Below, piece by piece: positions 27,794-37,743 of a DNA stretch of 64,000 nt. Under the pieces are notes generated by a model. That model searched no databases, was not told the DNA's origin, and saw nothing but the letters and a program-made list of their open reading frames with translations. The stretch lies in the NCBI GenBank assembly GCA_963790585.1, contig CAWBOY010000004.1, positions 558,001 to 622,000 on the forward strand, in the 5' to 3' direction. The number at the start of each line of letters is the position of its first letter. Within the stretch, counting starts at the first letter, position 1. This DNA comes from CAWBOY01 sp963790585 (GTDB taxonomy: Bacteria; Planctomycetota; Planctomycetia; Gemmatales; Gemmataceae). Made by a program: the position numbers and the translations under genes.

Positions 27794-27827
27794 GCGCGCA
27801 GCCCTCTTAGTTGAACGGAGTCATGCC

Positions 27828-29075
27828 TTGAAGCCAGCGTCCGAAGCACCGCCGTTGCATCCTCGGGTCGCCGAGCAGTTGGCCCTCATCCGCCGTGGCG
27901 TCGATCAGATCGCGCCCGAGAATGAGCTGATACAGAAGCTCGATCGCAGCCTGAAAACCGGCAAGCCGTTGCGCGTCAAATATGGCATCGATCCGACCGG
28001 GATCGACGTTCATCTGGGCCATACCGTGCCATTGCGAAAACTGCGGCTCTTCCAAGAATTGGGTCATAAAGCCGTACTCATTCTCGGCAACTACACCGCC
28101 CTCGTCGGCGATCCGAGCGGCCGCGACCAATCGCGCAAGGGCTTATCCCAGGAACAAATCGAGTCCAACGCTCGCGACTACTTGAAGCAAGTCAGCAAGG
28201 TCATCGACATCACCAAGACCGAAGTCCGCTACAACGGCGAGTGGTTCAGCCGTTTCAACTTCAACGATGTCCTAAAGTTGATGGGCCAGATCACGCTCCA
28301 GCGAATGCTGGAGCGCGACGACTTCACCAAGCGCCACAAGGCCGGCACGCCAATCTACCTGAGCGAGTGTTTATATCCCTTGATGCAGGGCCGCGATAGC
28401 GTCGAGATCGAAGCCGACATCGAGCTGGGTGGCAGCGAGCAGCTCTACAACCTGATGGTCGGTCGCAATCTTCAGGTCGATGCCGGCCAGGAGCCTCAGA
28501 TCTGTATCACGCTGCCGATTTTGCGTGGCCTCGATGGCGTCCGCCGCATGGGTAAGAGCCTCGGCAATTACGTCGGCGTCGGCGAGTCGGGCAACGAACA
28601 ATTCGGCAAGATCATGAGCATTACCGACGAAATGATGCGCGAATGGTTTACCTTGCTCACCGACCATCCAGCGGCCGAGATCGAACGCCTTACCAGCGCC
28701 GCGACGCATCCGATGGAGGCGAAGAAAACCCTCGGCCGCGCCATCGTCGCCTTTTATCATGGCGCCGAATCGGCCAACACGGCTCAGGCTGAATGGGAGC
28801 GCCGATTCTCCGCCCGGCAGGATCCGACTGATATTCCCGACGCGGAGGTTGCATCCTCGGACCTGATAAACGGAGCGCTGCCAATCACGAAGCTGCTCGT
28901 ATTCCTCGGCCTCGCCAAGAGCGGCAACGAGGCGCGACGTCTCGTCGAACAAGGCGGCGTCACCGTCGGATCAGAGCGCGATAAGGTCGCTGACCCGAAT
29001 CAGGTCATCGCGGTGACGACAGGTTTGATCGTCCGCGTCGGCAGTAGAAAAATCGTGCGCGTTAAGTTGACGTAA
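27828..29075 (+). CDS. tyrS: Tyrosine--tRNA ligase
   Basis: Class I aminoacyl-tRNA synthetase, 415 residues. PTGIDVHLGHTVPL carries the HIGH motif as HLGH; RRMGKSLGNYVGV carries KMSKS as RMGKS; a C-terminal S4-like domain (LGLAKSGNEARRLVEQGGV) follows. This is the TyrZ-like subclass, in which HLGH and altered KMSKS are usual. TTG start with GGAG upstream. Confidence 0.96.
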   Translation: MKPASEAPPLHPRVAEQLALIRRGVDQIAPENELIQKLDRSLKTGKPLRVKYGIDPTGIDVHLGHTVPLRKLRLFQELGHKAVLILGNYTALVGDPSGRDQSRKGLSQEQIESNARDYLKQVSKVIDITKTEVRYNGEWFSRFNFNDVLKLMGQITLQRMLERDDFTKRHKAGTPIYLSECLYPLMQGRDSVEIEADIELGGSEQLYNLMVGRNLQVDAGQEPQICITLPILRGLDGVRRMGKSLGNYVGVGESGNEQFGKIMSITDEMMREWFTLLTDHPAAEIERLTSAATHPMEAKKTLGRAIVAFYHGAESANTAQAEWERRFSARQDPTDIPDAEVASSDLINGALPITKLLVFLGLAKSGNEARRLVEQGGVTVGSERDKVADPNQVIAVTTGLIVRVGSRKIVRVKLT

Positions 29076-29088
29076 GGAGACGCGAATC

Positions 29089-29823
29089 ATGACGCTAGAA
29101 TCCTGGCAGCCCGCACCAAAAACGGTCGAGCTGGCGCCGCGGCAAATCCACGTCTGGGCGGCGGAGATTCATCGAAAGCCTGGGGAGGTAGCCGACCTGG
29201 CCGCGACTCTCATAGACGAGGAGCGTGAGCAGGCGGAACGGCGCAAGGAAGGCCCGATCCGCAATGAGTGGATCGTCTCCCGAGGCCTATTACGTACGAT
29301 ATTGAGCCGCTATCTCCCTTATCAGCCGCGCGAGTTCCGCTTCGCTCAGGAAGCGAGTGGCAAGCCGTATCTCACCGGCATCACGCCGCAGTTGCACTAC
29401 AACGTGACCCATTCAGCGGGCATGGCCCTTGTCGCCCTGACGCGCCTCGGTCCGGTCGGCGTCGACGTCGAGCAAAATCGACCCTTCAAGAACGAACTCG
29501 GCATCGCAAAACGGTACTTCCTGCCGCGCGAATATGAAGGCCTTGCGGCCATCGATCCCGAGCACCGCCGTCTCGCGTTTTTTCGGCTGTGGACCGGAAA
29601 GGAATCGTTTGTCAAAGCCTGTGGCATCGGTATGGCCAACGGCGTCGAGCGCGTCGAGCTGAGCGTCTCCGCGACAGAGACGCCACGCGTTTTGTTCTTC
29701 GACGGCCAGGAGGACGAGGCCAGGCTCTGGTCGCTGCACTCGCTAACGCCAAATCCTGATTACATCGGGGCCCTGGCCCATCGGGGGCATGATTTTGAGC
29801 TGGTTCGGTGGCATTTCCAATAA
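29089..29823 (+). CDS. 4'-phosphopantetheinyl transferase (Sfp type)
   Basis: Transfers phosphopantetheine from CoA to carrier proteins of fatty acid, polyketide or peptide synthases; 244 residues, the Sfp/Gsp length. Motifs: NEWIVSRGLLRTILSRYL, LHYNVTHSAGMALVA, GVDVEQNRPF (Mg-binding Asp and Glu) and WTGKESFVKACGIGM (W-x-x-KE-x3-K). AAGGAGA 8 bases before the ATG. 14 bases after tyrS. No synthase cluster is in the window, so it may be the housekeeping enzyme. Confidence 0.92.
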   Translation: MTLESWQPAPKTVELAPRQIHVWAAEIHRKPGEVADLAATLIDEEREQAERRKEGPIRNEWIVSRGLLRTILSRYLPYQPREFRFAQEASGKPYLTGITPQLHYNVTHSAGMALVALTRLGPVGVDVEQNRPFKNELGIAKRYFLPREYEGLAAIDPEHRRLAFFRLWTGKESFVKACGIGMANGVERVELSVSATETPRVLFFDGQEDEARLWSLHSLTPNPDYIGALAHRGHDFELVRWHFQ

Positions 29824-29887
29824 TAATTGCTGTAGGCGTTCACGACCCCAATTTTGTGAGGGCCTATAGCGGCCGTAAAATGTTGAT

Positions 29888-30390
29888 ATGCCTCCTATTT
29901 CACCAATTCCTTTTGAACACTGGAACCAAATACCGCCTGCGACCCAGGCGGCGATCCTCGCCGTCGTTCAGCAGTATGAGCAACGATGGCAGGCTCTTCG
30001 GCCGCAGCTCGAGGAACTGCTGCAACGCCTGAATAAGAACTCCACCAACTCCTCTCGCCGTCCTTCCAGCGACCCACCCCACGTCAAACGCCGACGCCCT
30101 CCTTGGGCCGCGCGAAGGGGGACAGCCCGGTCACGCATGCCAGCAACGAAAAACAAGTGTTTGGCAGGAGGGGGTCGAGCCGATGAATAACGCCGCCGAT
30201 CAGGCCTTGCGACATGCCGTCCTGTGGCGAACGGGCAGTCGCGGTACGGATAGTAAACGAGGCAGCCGGTTCGTGTAGCAAGTCTTGAGCGTCCGAGAGA
30301 CATGCCGGCAGCAGGGTCGTAGCCTGCTGGAGTATCTAGTGGAATGCTGCCGGGCTTCTCTCTTGGGCGAGGATGCCCCCTCGCTCATGA
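29888..30390 (+). mobile_element. IS66-type element remnant with internal deletion
   Basis: The first ~70 residues (LEELLQRLNKNSTNSSRRPS, SDPPHVKRR) are the N-terminus of an IS66 transposase. A frame starting near 30120 reads GQPGHACQQRK, then jumps to the IS66 C-terminus: GVEPMNNAADQALRHAVLWR, GSRFV, an in-frame TAG, and ETCRQQGRSLLEYLVECC. The whole catalytic middle, more than 300 residues, is gone. What remains is ~500 bases joining the two ends of the gene. Confidence 0.85.
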
Positions 30391-30421
30391 TAATCGAGAA
30401 CCGCACCCAAGGAGTCAACAA

Positions 30422-30682
30422 ATGTGTTGGGACAACGCAGCAATGCGGTACGATCGGAAGCAGGCTTATTTTGATTCGATCCTAATGGCGGTGTCCGAGG
30501 CGGGCGGCCATCTCACTCGTCAGAGGCTTATCGCTCTGGTTGCCAAGGATCTCCCGGAGATGGGAAACACGGCTTGGCACGTGGACCGGATGATCTCCAC
30601 GATGATCCGGGGGAGATGTCTAATTCGCAAGAATGGTCTACTCTCATTGAATAGTTCGCCCGATGCACAGCGCAATCGTTAG
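30422..30682 (+). CDS. Small hypothetical protein, possible winged helix
   Basis: 86 residues, start supported by AAGGAG 7 bases upstream of the ATG. The sequence (SILMAVSEAGGHLTRQRLIA, then TAWHVDRMISTMIRGRCLIR, then GLLSL) has the helix-helix-wing spacing of a winged-helix DNA-binding domain, by eye only. It directly follows the IS66 remnant and could have been carried or captured with it. The 264 bases between it and the next gene hold only a weak hairpin. Confidence 0.5.
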   Translation: MCWDNAAMRYDRKQAYFDSILMAVSEAGGHLTRQRLIALVAKDLPEMGNTAWHVDRMISTMIRGRCLIRKNGLLSLNSSPDAQRNR

Positions 30683-30946
30683 TCTGTGGGGGGAGTTAAT
30701 GACGATGTGGTCGCATTCCGAGATGCAACGATTGCTTCAGCACGGTCGGAGAGCTGAATGAACCGCCACCTTGGGCCATCGGAATTCAACCCCTCAATCA
30801 GAATGCCCTCTCGTTGAAGCTCAGAGGGGGTTTCTCTCAACAATTCTTAGCCCTCGGGGAATTCCACTGTAGGTGCGAGGTGGCCATTGTTTCTCAATTT
30901 CTGTGCATTTGCCACCCTCGCCCTGTGAACAGGTATATAATTGCGA

Positions 30947-33588
30947 TCATTTCTTTGTTACTCGTCGCAGCGCATCCCGTGCCGCCTGTGTTATGCGTGC
31001 TCCCGGCGCACCTTCCGCGAGCGTCTTTAATAAGGCGCGAGATTCCGCCGTCCCCGCGTATTCCAGGGCCTTGATCGCACGCAGAGGGCGAATCTGTTCG
31101 GCGGTCGGCTCGGTGTTTTGCAGTGGCAGCAACAGCCCCTTCAATCGACGCTCTTGCTCCGCCGACGGGTCGGCTTTCAGCGCTCGATCGAGCGCGGCTT
31201 CGGCCAATTCGCCGAAGGCCGCGAGTTTGCGCGTGGCGGCTTCGCGGGTCGGAAAACCCTCGCTGTCGAGGTCTTTGATGAGTCGGGCGAGCAACTCTGG
31301 TTTCGACTCTGGCACCTTTTGGAGCTTCCCCTTCAGGAACGCGACGCTATCATCCGACGCATTTGAAAAAACCTCGATCGCCGCGCTGGCTTGGCGAATA
31401 TCCTTGGTTTCAAGAGCGCTCCATAACTCCGAACATTGCCGATCTGTCAATTTGCCTATGAGACGGCGACGGTCGATCAGATCATGCGTGTCCCAGATGA
31501 GCGCGGTGGTGTCATTGCTACCGGATGCCAGTACCTTGCCATCGGGCGAGAAATCGAGCGTCACGATCGAGTCCAAGTGACCTTTCAACCGCCGTATTTC
31601 CCTTCCCGCCAAGACGTCGAAAATTCGCACAAAGGTCTCTTCGCGCTGGCAGACGGCGAGGAACCTGCCATCCGGAGAAAGTGCCATGGCTTTCACTTCG
31701 GCGGTGCTTTTTTCGCCGGCTTTGATCTCAACACGTCCTAGCTCAAGCCCTGAACCAATATCATAAACGCGCACGAAACCGGGATCGGAAAGACGATTGG
31801 CGCGAAAATCTTCAGCGAAGAGAGCGGCCAGAAAATCGCCGCCAGGAGAAACACTGGGACCGCAAATCGCAGGAAGTGGCGCATCGTCGCTAAAGATTCC
31901 TTTGAATGATCGGACCACTTTACTTGACTCGACGTCGGCGATTTGCAGGTCACTCTTCGTATCCAACCAAAACAACTTGCCACCATCAGGTGAAAGCGTC
32001 CGCTCAGGCTGTGCTTCAGACAGATTGAGACGCAGGTCAGCAAGCTTATCACCGGTCGACGCGCTGTAGACTGAGCAGACGCCTCCCTTACCGTCGTCAG
32101 CCGTTATCAACACTTTCTTGCCGTCCGGCGTGAAATGGCCCGCTATTTGGTCCCATCCCTTACTGTCAATTTGGCGAATCAATTTTCCAGTTATTGTATT
32201 ATTTAAGTTAATAATATTCTCATTCACCTGCAGGTAGACTTTGCCATCAGGTGAGAGAATCTGGTTCGTACGATCCACGAAATACTCCGTCGCCTGGGCG
32301 TTCCGGTTAATGCGGCTCAATTCCTTCCACGATGTCGTATCCCACACACTTTGGCGGACTAGGCCTTGGGTCCGTAGATCCTTATCGCCAAAAAACTGCA
32401 CCTGCCGAAGCGGTTCGCGATGGCTCGTGAAGGCTTCGATCTCTCTACCGGATGCGACGTCGAACTGCCGGATACAGCCTGTTACCGTGCCGACGACAAG
32501 CTTTTTGCCGTCGTTGGAGAAGGTTAGCGATGAAGGATTCACTTCGCCATGGTCATTTCCGAGGACATAAAGCTGGCGAATTAATTTTCCCGTTTTCGTG
32601 TCCCAAAAGCGGAGATATTGGTCATGATGGGTAGAAACCAATATCGAACCATCTGGCGAAAAGAGTAAATTTTGAATTGACAGAACAGATTTGTCCAGCT
32701 CGACGATATGCAAGCACTTTCCCGTATCAACATTCCAGATTCTAATCGTGAAATCCTCAAAATCCCCCGCCACGGCAAGAAGCTTTCCGTCGCGCGACAT
32801 TGTACAAGTGAATCCGTCTTGGATTTCACTAATTTGTTTTGACGTCGATCCGTCAATAATACGAATATATCGACGCTTGAAATTTTTGCTCTCGGTGTCC
32901 TCGTGTTCGCCTATGGTCCATGCTACCCGATTGCTCGACGCAGAATAACTAGCGGCATTTGTGATATACTTAACTGGCTTTGCCGGAAAAGCAGGCGGAC
33001 CCTTTCCGGCCCGGGCATCGACGCTTCGAATCCTCTTGCCGCTTGTGGCGTCGGCAAAAATATACTCGCCCTCCCCGTTTCCGTAATAAGTTGTTTGCTA
33101 TCCATTGAGAAATGGACTGCGGCCAGTAACGCATTGCCTCGGTCATCAACGCAATATAGTTCTTCACCATTTGTTACCGAAAAGACGCGAATTTCATTCC
33201 ATCCACTGGATGCGAGCATTCGACCATCGGGCGAAAAAGTCAAATCGCCGGCGCCCTTCTCGCTCATATCGATTTCGCGGATCAATTTGCCACTTGCTGC
33301 ATCGCATAAGCAGATTCGGCTCTTGGGACCAAAACCTCCGTCAAATGGCTCGCTTGGCCCGTATGCGCCGCTGGACGCGATAAGTTTTCCGTCCAGCGAG
33401 ATTGCAATGCTGTAAATCCAATGCCCATGCCAGAAACGATGTGTGCCGAGTCGTGCGATGGCGCCGCCGGGCAGCGCATCGCCCAGATGGTCAAGTTTTG
33501 GTCGTGCTGGAGCGGGCGGCGCAACCGGGTCGACGGCGCAAGTGCCAAACTGCAGAGAAAGACAGATGAGCCATACGGTGGACGACAT
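30947..33588 (-). CDS. WD40-repeat protein with HEAT-like C-terminal region (frameshifted)
   Basis: Exported protein of ~880 residues: signal peptide (MSSTVWLICLSLQFGTCA), two arrays of WD40 blades with repeated FSPDGK and (V/I)WD motifs, and a C-terminal helical segment (ATRKLAAFGELAEAALDRAL, LQNTEPTAEQIRPLRAIKAL) typical of planctomycete WD40 proteins. Coding is in two frames; adding one base near 33078 joins QLIT to NGEGEYIFADATSGKR. The propeller is probably a protein-binding scaffold outside the cytoplasm. Close tandem paralogue of the next minus-strand gene. A 22-bp palindrome begins 16 bases upstream of its start. Confidence 0.88.
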
Positions 33589-33603
33589 CGGCGGCTTCCC
33601 ATT

Positions 33604-33661
33604 GTAGACGCGGCATCTTGCCGCGTTAGAGTTTGAGGACGCGGCAAGATGCCGCGTCTAC
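33604..33661. repeat. 22-bp palindrome GTAGACGCGGCATCTTGCCG family
   Basis: The left arm at 33604-33625 and right arm at 33640-33661 are exact reverse complements (core GTAGACGCGGCATCTTGCCG), loop 14 bases, in the gap between the two WD40 genes. A half copy, GTAGACGCGGCTTCCTGCCG, starts at 37697, again 16 bases upstream of a WD40 start. A fragment of the CTTACGCTTCAGGCTCGG repeat follows at about 33678-33695. Confidence 0.9.
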
Positions 33662-34872
33662 GGTAAGACGGCCTTCGCTTACGCTTCAGGCTCGGCAATC
33701 GGTGTGATAATCTTGGTCATTTCCTTGTTAATCGTCGCAGCGCATCCCGTGCCGCCTGTGTTATGCGTGCATCCGGCGCCCCTTCCGCGAGCGTTTTCAA
33801 CAATGCGCAGAGCTTCCGCCGTCCCCGCGTATTCCAGGGCCTTGATCGCACGCAGCGGGCGAAACTGCTCGGCGGACGGCTCTGTGTTTTGCAGTGGCAG
33901 CAACAGCACCTTCAATCGACGCTCTTGCTCCGCCGTAGGGTCGGCTTTCAGCGCTTGAACGAGCGCGGCTTCGGCCAATTCGCCGAAGGCCGCGAGTTCG
34001 CGCGACGCCGTTTCGCGAGTTTGGAAATCTTCGCTGTCGAGATCTTTGACGAACTGGGTCAGCCGTTCGGGTTTCACGGCGGGGACCGGCTGGAGTTTCT
34101 CCTTGAAGAGAACAACGCTTTGCTCGGGCGACTGCGACAGAGTCAGAATCGCCTGGCCAGCTTGCTTTTGATCGTCACTCAAAAGAGCGTTCCAAAGTTG
34201 CGCTAATTGCGGTTGGGTTAGCTTCTCCTTCGATCGATGTTGCGTGCGAAGGTCTTGCATATCCCAGATGAGGACCGTCGTATCTTCGCTTCCGGATGCG
34301 AGCCAGCGGCCGTCGGGGGAGAATTCGAGGGCGGTAACCCAGCCCAGATGTCCGTTGAGAATTTGCACTTCCTTGCTGCTAAGGACATCAAAAATTCTTA
34401 CCATCGTTTCGCCGCGCTGACAAATGGCCACGAAGCGACCGCCCGGCGACAAAGCCAAGGCATCGATGTTGGCATAGTTCTTTTCCGTGGCCTTGATGCT
34501 AATCCGGCCAAGTCCCAAGCCGGTCTCCAGCTCGAAAACGTGAATTTGAGCGCAGTTCCGCGAGGCCTATGAATTCGGCGTCTTGATTGCTCGCGATCGC
34601 CATGAAATCGCTGTCGGCCGATAATGTTAACTGTGGCATGCCGGGTTCCGTCGGATCCTCGGCAACCCAGTTGATCGTCTTGAAAGATTTTGACGTGTTC
34701 AAACTGCCGACATGAATGCGTCAACGCGCGTCGCTGCCGACCAATTTGACGCCGTTCGGAGCAAGCGTGGTGTAGCAGAGAGCGTCCTTCGATGCCTGGC
34801 GTGAGTCGAATAGTTGTACACCCATTACCGCGTCATAGACGATATTGAATCGTTTTTCACCGTTATAGGCGG

Positions 34873-34882
34873 ATAGCAACAG
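34873..34882. repeat. 10-bp target-site duplication of the ISAs1-type element
   Basis: ATAGCAACAG at 34873-34882 is repeated exactly at 36145-36154, flanking the element on both sides. Perfect identity points to a recent insertion. Confidence 0.95.
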
Positions 34883-36144
34883 CAGGGCAATCGCATCTAA
34901 TCCCCCATAAAAAGGCCAAGAATGGCCTCGCGCGTTTCGTCGTTCCAGCCTGCTTGCAAGCGCTTCTTCTCGATGCCGCCTTTGGTCGATTCGTCCTGCC
35001 GCAATAACGAGATGACCCAGCGTCGTAACAACGCCAGGTTCCCTGCCGCATGGCCCGTCCGAGCACGATTGCGATCCTCCGCAAAATACATGTCCAACAC
35101 CCAATGCAAGCCATTCTCCACTCCCCAATGACTCCGTATCGCTCCCGCCATCTGCTTCGCCTTGGGTTGCAGGCTGCTTATAAAATAACGCACCTCCGAC
35201 TTCTCCACTCCACCCTCCTGGTAGCTACGCGTGCAACGGGCGATGCTCACCAGATCCCGCCAATCCTCCTGATGACGCAACGTCTTGGGTACCGCCATCG
35301 TCTGCGTCCAGCGCGTTTCCAAGCGACCGTGCCCCTTGTCCTGCTCCGTGTGCGTTTGCACCGTTGCCGTGCTACGACCCTCGTCCACGGCGGCAAACGC
35401 CTCCACGATGTCCTGCTCCAAATGCTCCTGATTCCCTTTCACCGCCAGCACATAATCGGCTCCCTTTTCTCGTATCTTGCTGGCAATCTCTTTCTGACAT
35501 CCCATGGCATCCAAAGTCACAATCGCTCCCGTCAATTCCAACACCTCCAACAGTTTAGGAATCGCTGTGATCTCATTGGATTTGTCATCGACCACTTCCT
35601 GACCCAAAAGCAATTGGTTCTCCGTGGCCCAGGCGCTAACGACATGAAGCGGATGCTTGCTCTTGGCTCGATCCAACGTCGCACGAGCCGTCTTGCCGTC
35701 GATGGCCACCACCTGGCCGGACGTACTCCGTTCGAGGCTGGTCACCCAGCTCAGAAAACACTCGACAAAGGCTTTGCCATCCAGGGCGGCGAACACACGA
35801 GCGAAGGTGTCATGCGACGGCACGCGGTCGGGCAGATCCAGGAATTTTTCGAGCCAGACGCGCTTGCTCTTGGCGAACTTTTCCATGGCCACGCAATCGT
35901 TGGCGCCGCTGACGACAGCGCACAGGGCGATGAAGAGGATGTCCAGCAGTCGGTGATGCTTGGTACGGTTGATGCGTGGATCCTGCAACTGGGCAAAAGC
36001 GGCAAGAAAGGGGGTTGCTTGGGTCTGCGCCATGAGTCTTTTCCTCCGTGAAACGGGTACGTTCCACCAGAATCATTCGCAGTAACCTTGTCCCTGACAA
36101 CTGAACAGCCAATAATGAACAGGCGTTTAGATGCGATTGCCCTG
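34883..36144 (-). mobile_element. ISAs1-family insertion sequence
   Basis: 1262 bp with perfect 18-bp terminal inverted repeats: CAGGGCAATCGCATCTAA at 34883-34900 and TTAGATGCGATTGCCCTG at 36127-36144. It carries one intact transposase gene on the minus strand and is flanked by a 10-bp direct repeat. The right part of the element (about 36035-36126) is non-coding. All parts look intact, so it is probably active. Confidence 0.95.
34897..36033 (-). CDS. ISAs1 family transposase
   Basis: 378-residue DDE transposase. DPRINRTKHHRLLDILFIAL (N-terminal DDE_Tnp_1-associated domain), VVAIDGKTARATLD (first Asp), TLDAMGCQKEIASKI (second Asp), and HWGVENGLHWVLDMYFAEDR (catalytic Glu region), all typical of ISAs1/H-repeat transposases. 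The frame is full length, and the stop codon overlaps the IS end. AGGAAAAG precedes the ATG. Confidence 0.95.
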   Translation of the reverse strand: MAQTQATPFLAAFAQLQDPRINRTKHHRLLDILFIALCAVVSGANDCVAMEKFAKSKRVWLEKFLDLPDRVPSHDTFARVFAALDGKAFVECFLSWVTSLERSTSGQVVAIDGKTARATLDRAKSKHPLHVVSAWATENQLLLGQEVVDDKSNEITAIPKLLEVLELTGAIVTLDAMGCQKEIASKIREKGADYVLAVKGNQEHLEQDIVEAFAAVDEGRSTATVQTHTEQDKGHGRLETRWTQTMAVPKTLRHQEDWRDLVSIARCTRSYQEGGVEKSEVRYFISSLQPKAKQMAGAIRSHWGVENGLHWVLDMYFAEDRNRARTGHAAGNLALLRRWVISLLRQDESTKGGIEKKRLQAGWNDETREAILGLFMGD

Positions 36145-37743
36145 ATAGCAACAGCCTGTTGCTATCCGCGGCGAAATCGCCATCGATTCGCCGCCCATTT
36201 ATGGGGCCAATTTTCCAAAGCAATTTGCCAGTCGTGACCTCATGAAGACCAATTTCATTCTTAAGGGGCTTGCCTTCGTGTGCCGCACTGATTCGTAAAA
36301 AAACGCCGCCATTCGGCGATAATTGTTGCGTTGTACTAGCGTCATCGCTTGAATAATCCGGAGCAAAGCGCGAAAGTCGCCTATTTTCCTTCCAGGACAC
36401 GGCATCCCAACAGCATTGACGCTCGTGGCACGTCGTCAGCAAATACCTTTGGTCGGCGGAAAATTGCAGTCTCTCGATTGCACTCCTATGCCCTGAAAAG
36501 CTTTGCGCTTCTTTGCCACTAACGACGTCGAAAACCCGTAAACAGCCGCCGTGTGAGCCTACGACCAACTTTGCGCCGTCAGCGGAGAAGTCGAATGTAT
36601 GCGTATTGCGGATTTGATCTTGGTCGGCGGCGTTTAGATAAAAGCTATTAAGTAGCTTGCCATTCTTGGTGTCCCACAGCCGAAGGAAATGATCCTGATG
36701 GCTCGATGCAAGGATTTTGCCGTCGGGGGAAAAGGACATCCTTTTTACGAGGTTAGCCGCACCCTCCAGTCTTATATTTTGTAATACTTTACCCGTTTCC
36801 GTGTCGTGAATATGGATCGCTTCACTCTCTTTTTTAGCGTTTGTTGCTAGAAGCTTGCCATCGAGAGACAGAGCGATACTGTGCCTGGACGGGATCGATA
36901 AATCGTCGATTTCCGTGAACGCCCCCGAGTTAGTGGAATCGCATACCCATACTCGATCGCGCCGACGGAGCAATCCATCAATCAGGTCAACCTCACAAAT
37001 CGAATAGGCGATCTTGTTACTGGACGGCGAATAGGACAGGCAATCTACGATCGTGTCGCCCACGCGTCCTTTCAAGCCTGGCTTTCCTTTGCCAGTCCAA
37101 ACATCGACTTTACGGAGCAATTTGCCATTCGATGCATCAGAGAAAGAGACAATGCCGTCATGTTCTGTTCCTGATACGACGGTTTTCCCGTCAGCGGAAA
37201 AACGGATGAACGTGGTAGCCGCATTCTGGCCCGTCGTTCGATAGAGTTCCTTACCGCTGTCGACGGACCAAACGATGATGCCATCCTGATATCCAGCCGC
37301 AATCTTTTGATTGTCCGGCGAAAAGGCAACGCAACTGCTCCACGCATCCGATATTTCGACCGCCCGTAGGAGTTTGCCGCTTTCAAAGTCCCATAAACAG
37401 ACTCTGGTATGAAAGCTTGAAACCAGCAGGTCGCCATTTCGTGCTGGAGGACCGCAAGGCCCGGTGGAAGCGACGATTTTTCCATTTGGAGAGAACGCGA
37501 TAGCTTTGACCGGTCCCCCGTGCCAAAAGCGCAATGTGCCGAGGCGCACAATCGCGCTTTCAGGTAGTGGATTACCCAAAGAATCTAATTTTGGCTGGCC
37601 CTTGACGGGCGGCGCGGCCGGGTCGACAGCGCACGTGGCGACCTGCAGGGAAAGACAGACGAGCCAAACGGTGGACGACATTGGCGGGTTCCTACTGTAG
37701 ACGCGGCTTCCTGCCGCGTTGGAGTAAATGGTCTGAGTACCCG

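Larger units (their letters stand above)
33717..37681 (-). pseudogene. WD40/HEAT-like protein, interrupted by an ISAs1-type IS
   Basis: Paralogue of the 30947-33588 gene with the same start (MSSTVWLVCLSLQ). The N-terminal two-thirds run from 37681 to 36145; the IS occupies 34883-36144; the rest runs from 34882 to 33717. Removing the IS and one 10-base duplication restores a clean frame (AADSNRLLLSAYNGEKRF). Further damage lies in the downstream part: an in-frame TGA near 34721, a frame change near 34565 before HVFELETGLGLG, and another near 33807 before LLKTLAEGAPDAR. The C-terminal helical region is nearly identical to the paralogue's. Whether the extra lesions are decay or sequence error cannot be decided here. 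Confidence 0.82.

Noticed and set aside
18331..30682. Defence island suggested by an Rpn-like nuclease, YraN, DUF4058, Uma2 and a small winged-helix-like protein
   Set aside because: The genes are scattered among housekeeping genes, no recognised defence module (Cas, restriction-modification, CBASS, toxin-antitoxin pair) is present, and these families are abundant throughout such genomes.
34719..34724. In-frame TGA in the second WD40 gene as a selenocysteine codon
   Set aside because: No SECIS-like hairpin follows, the residue in the paralogue region is not a redox Cys, and the same gene has other frame lesions.
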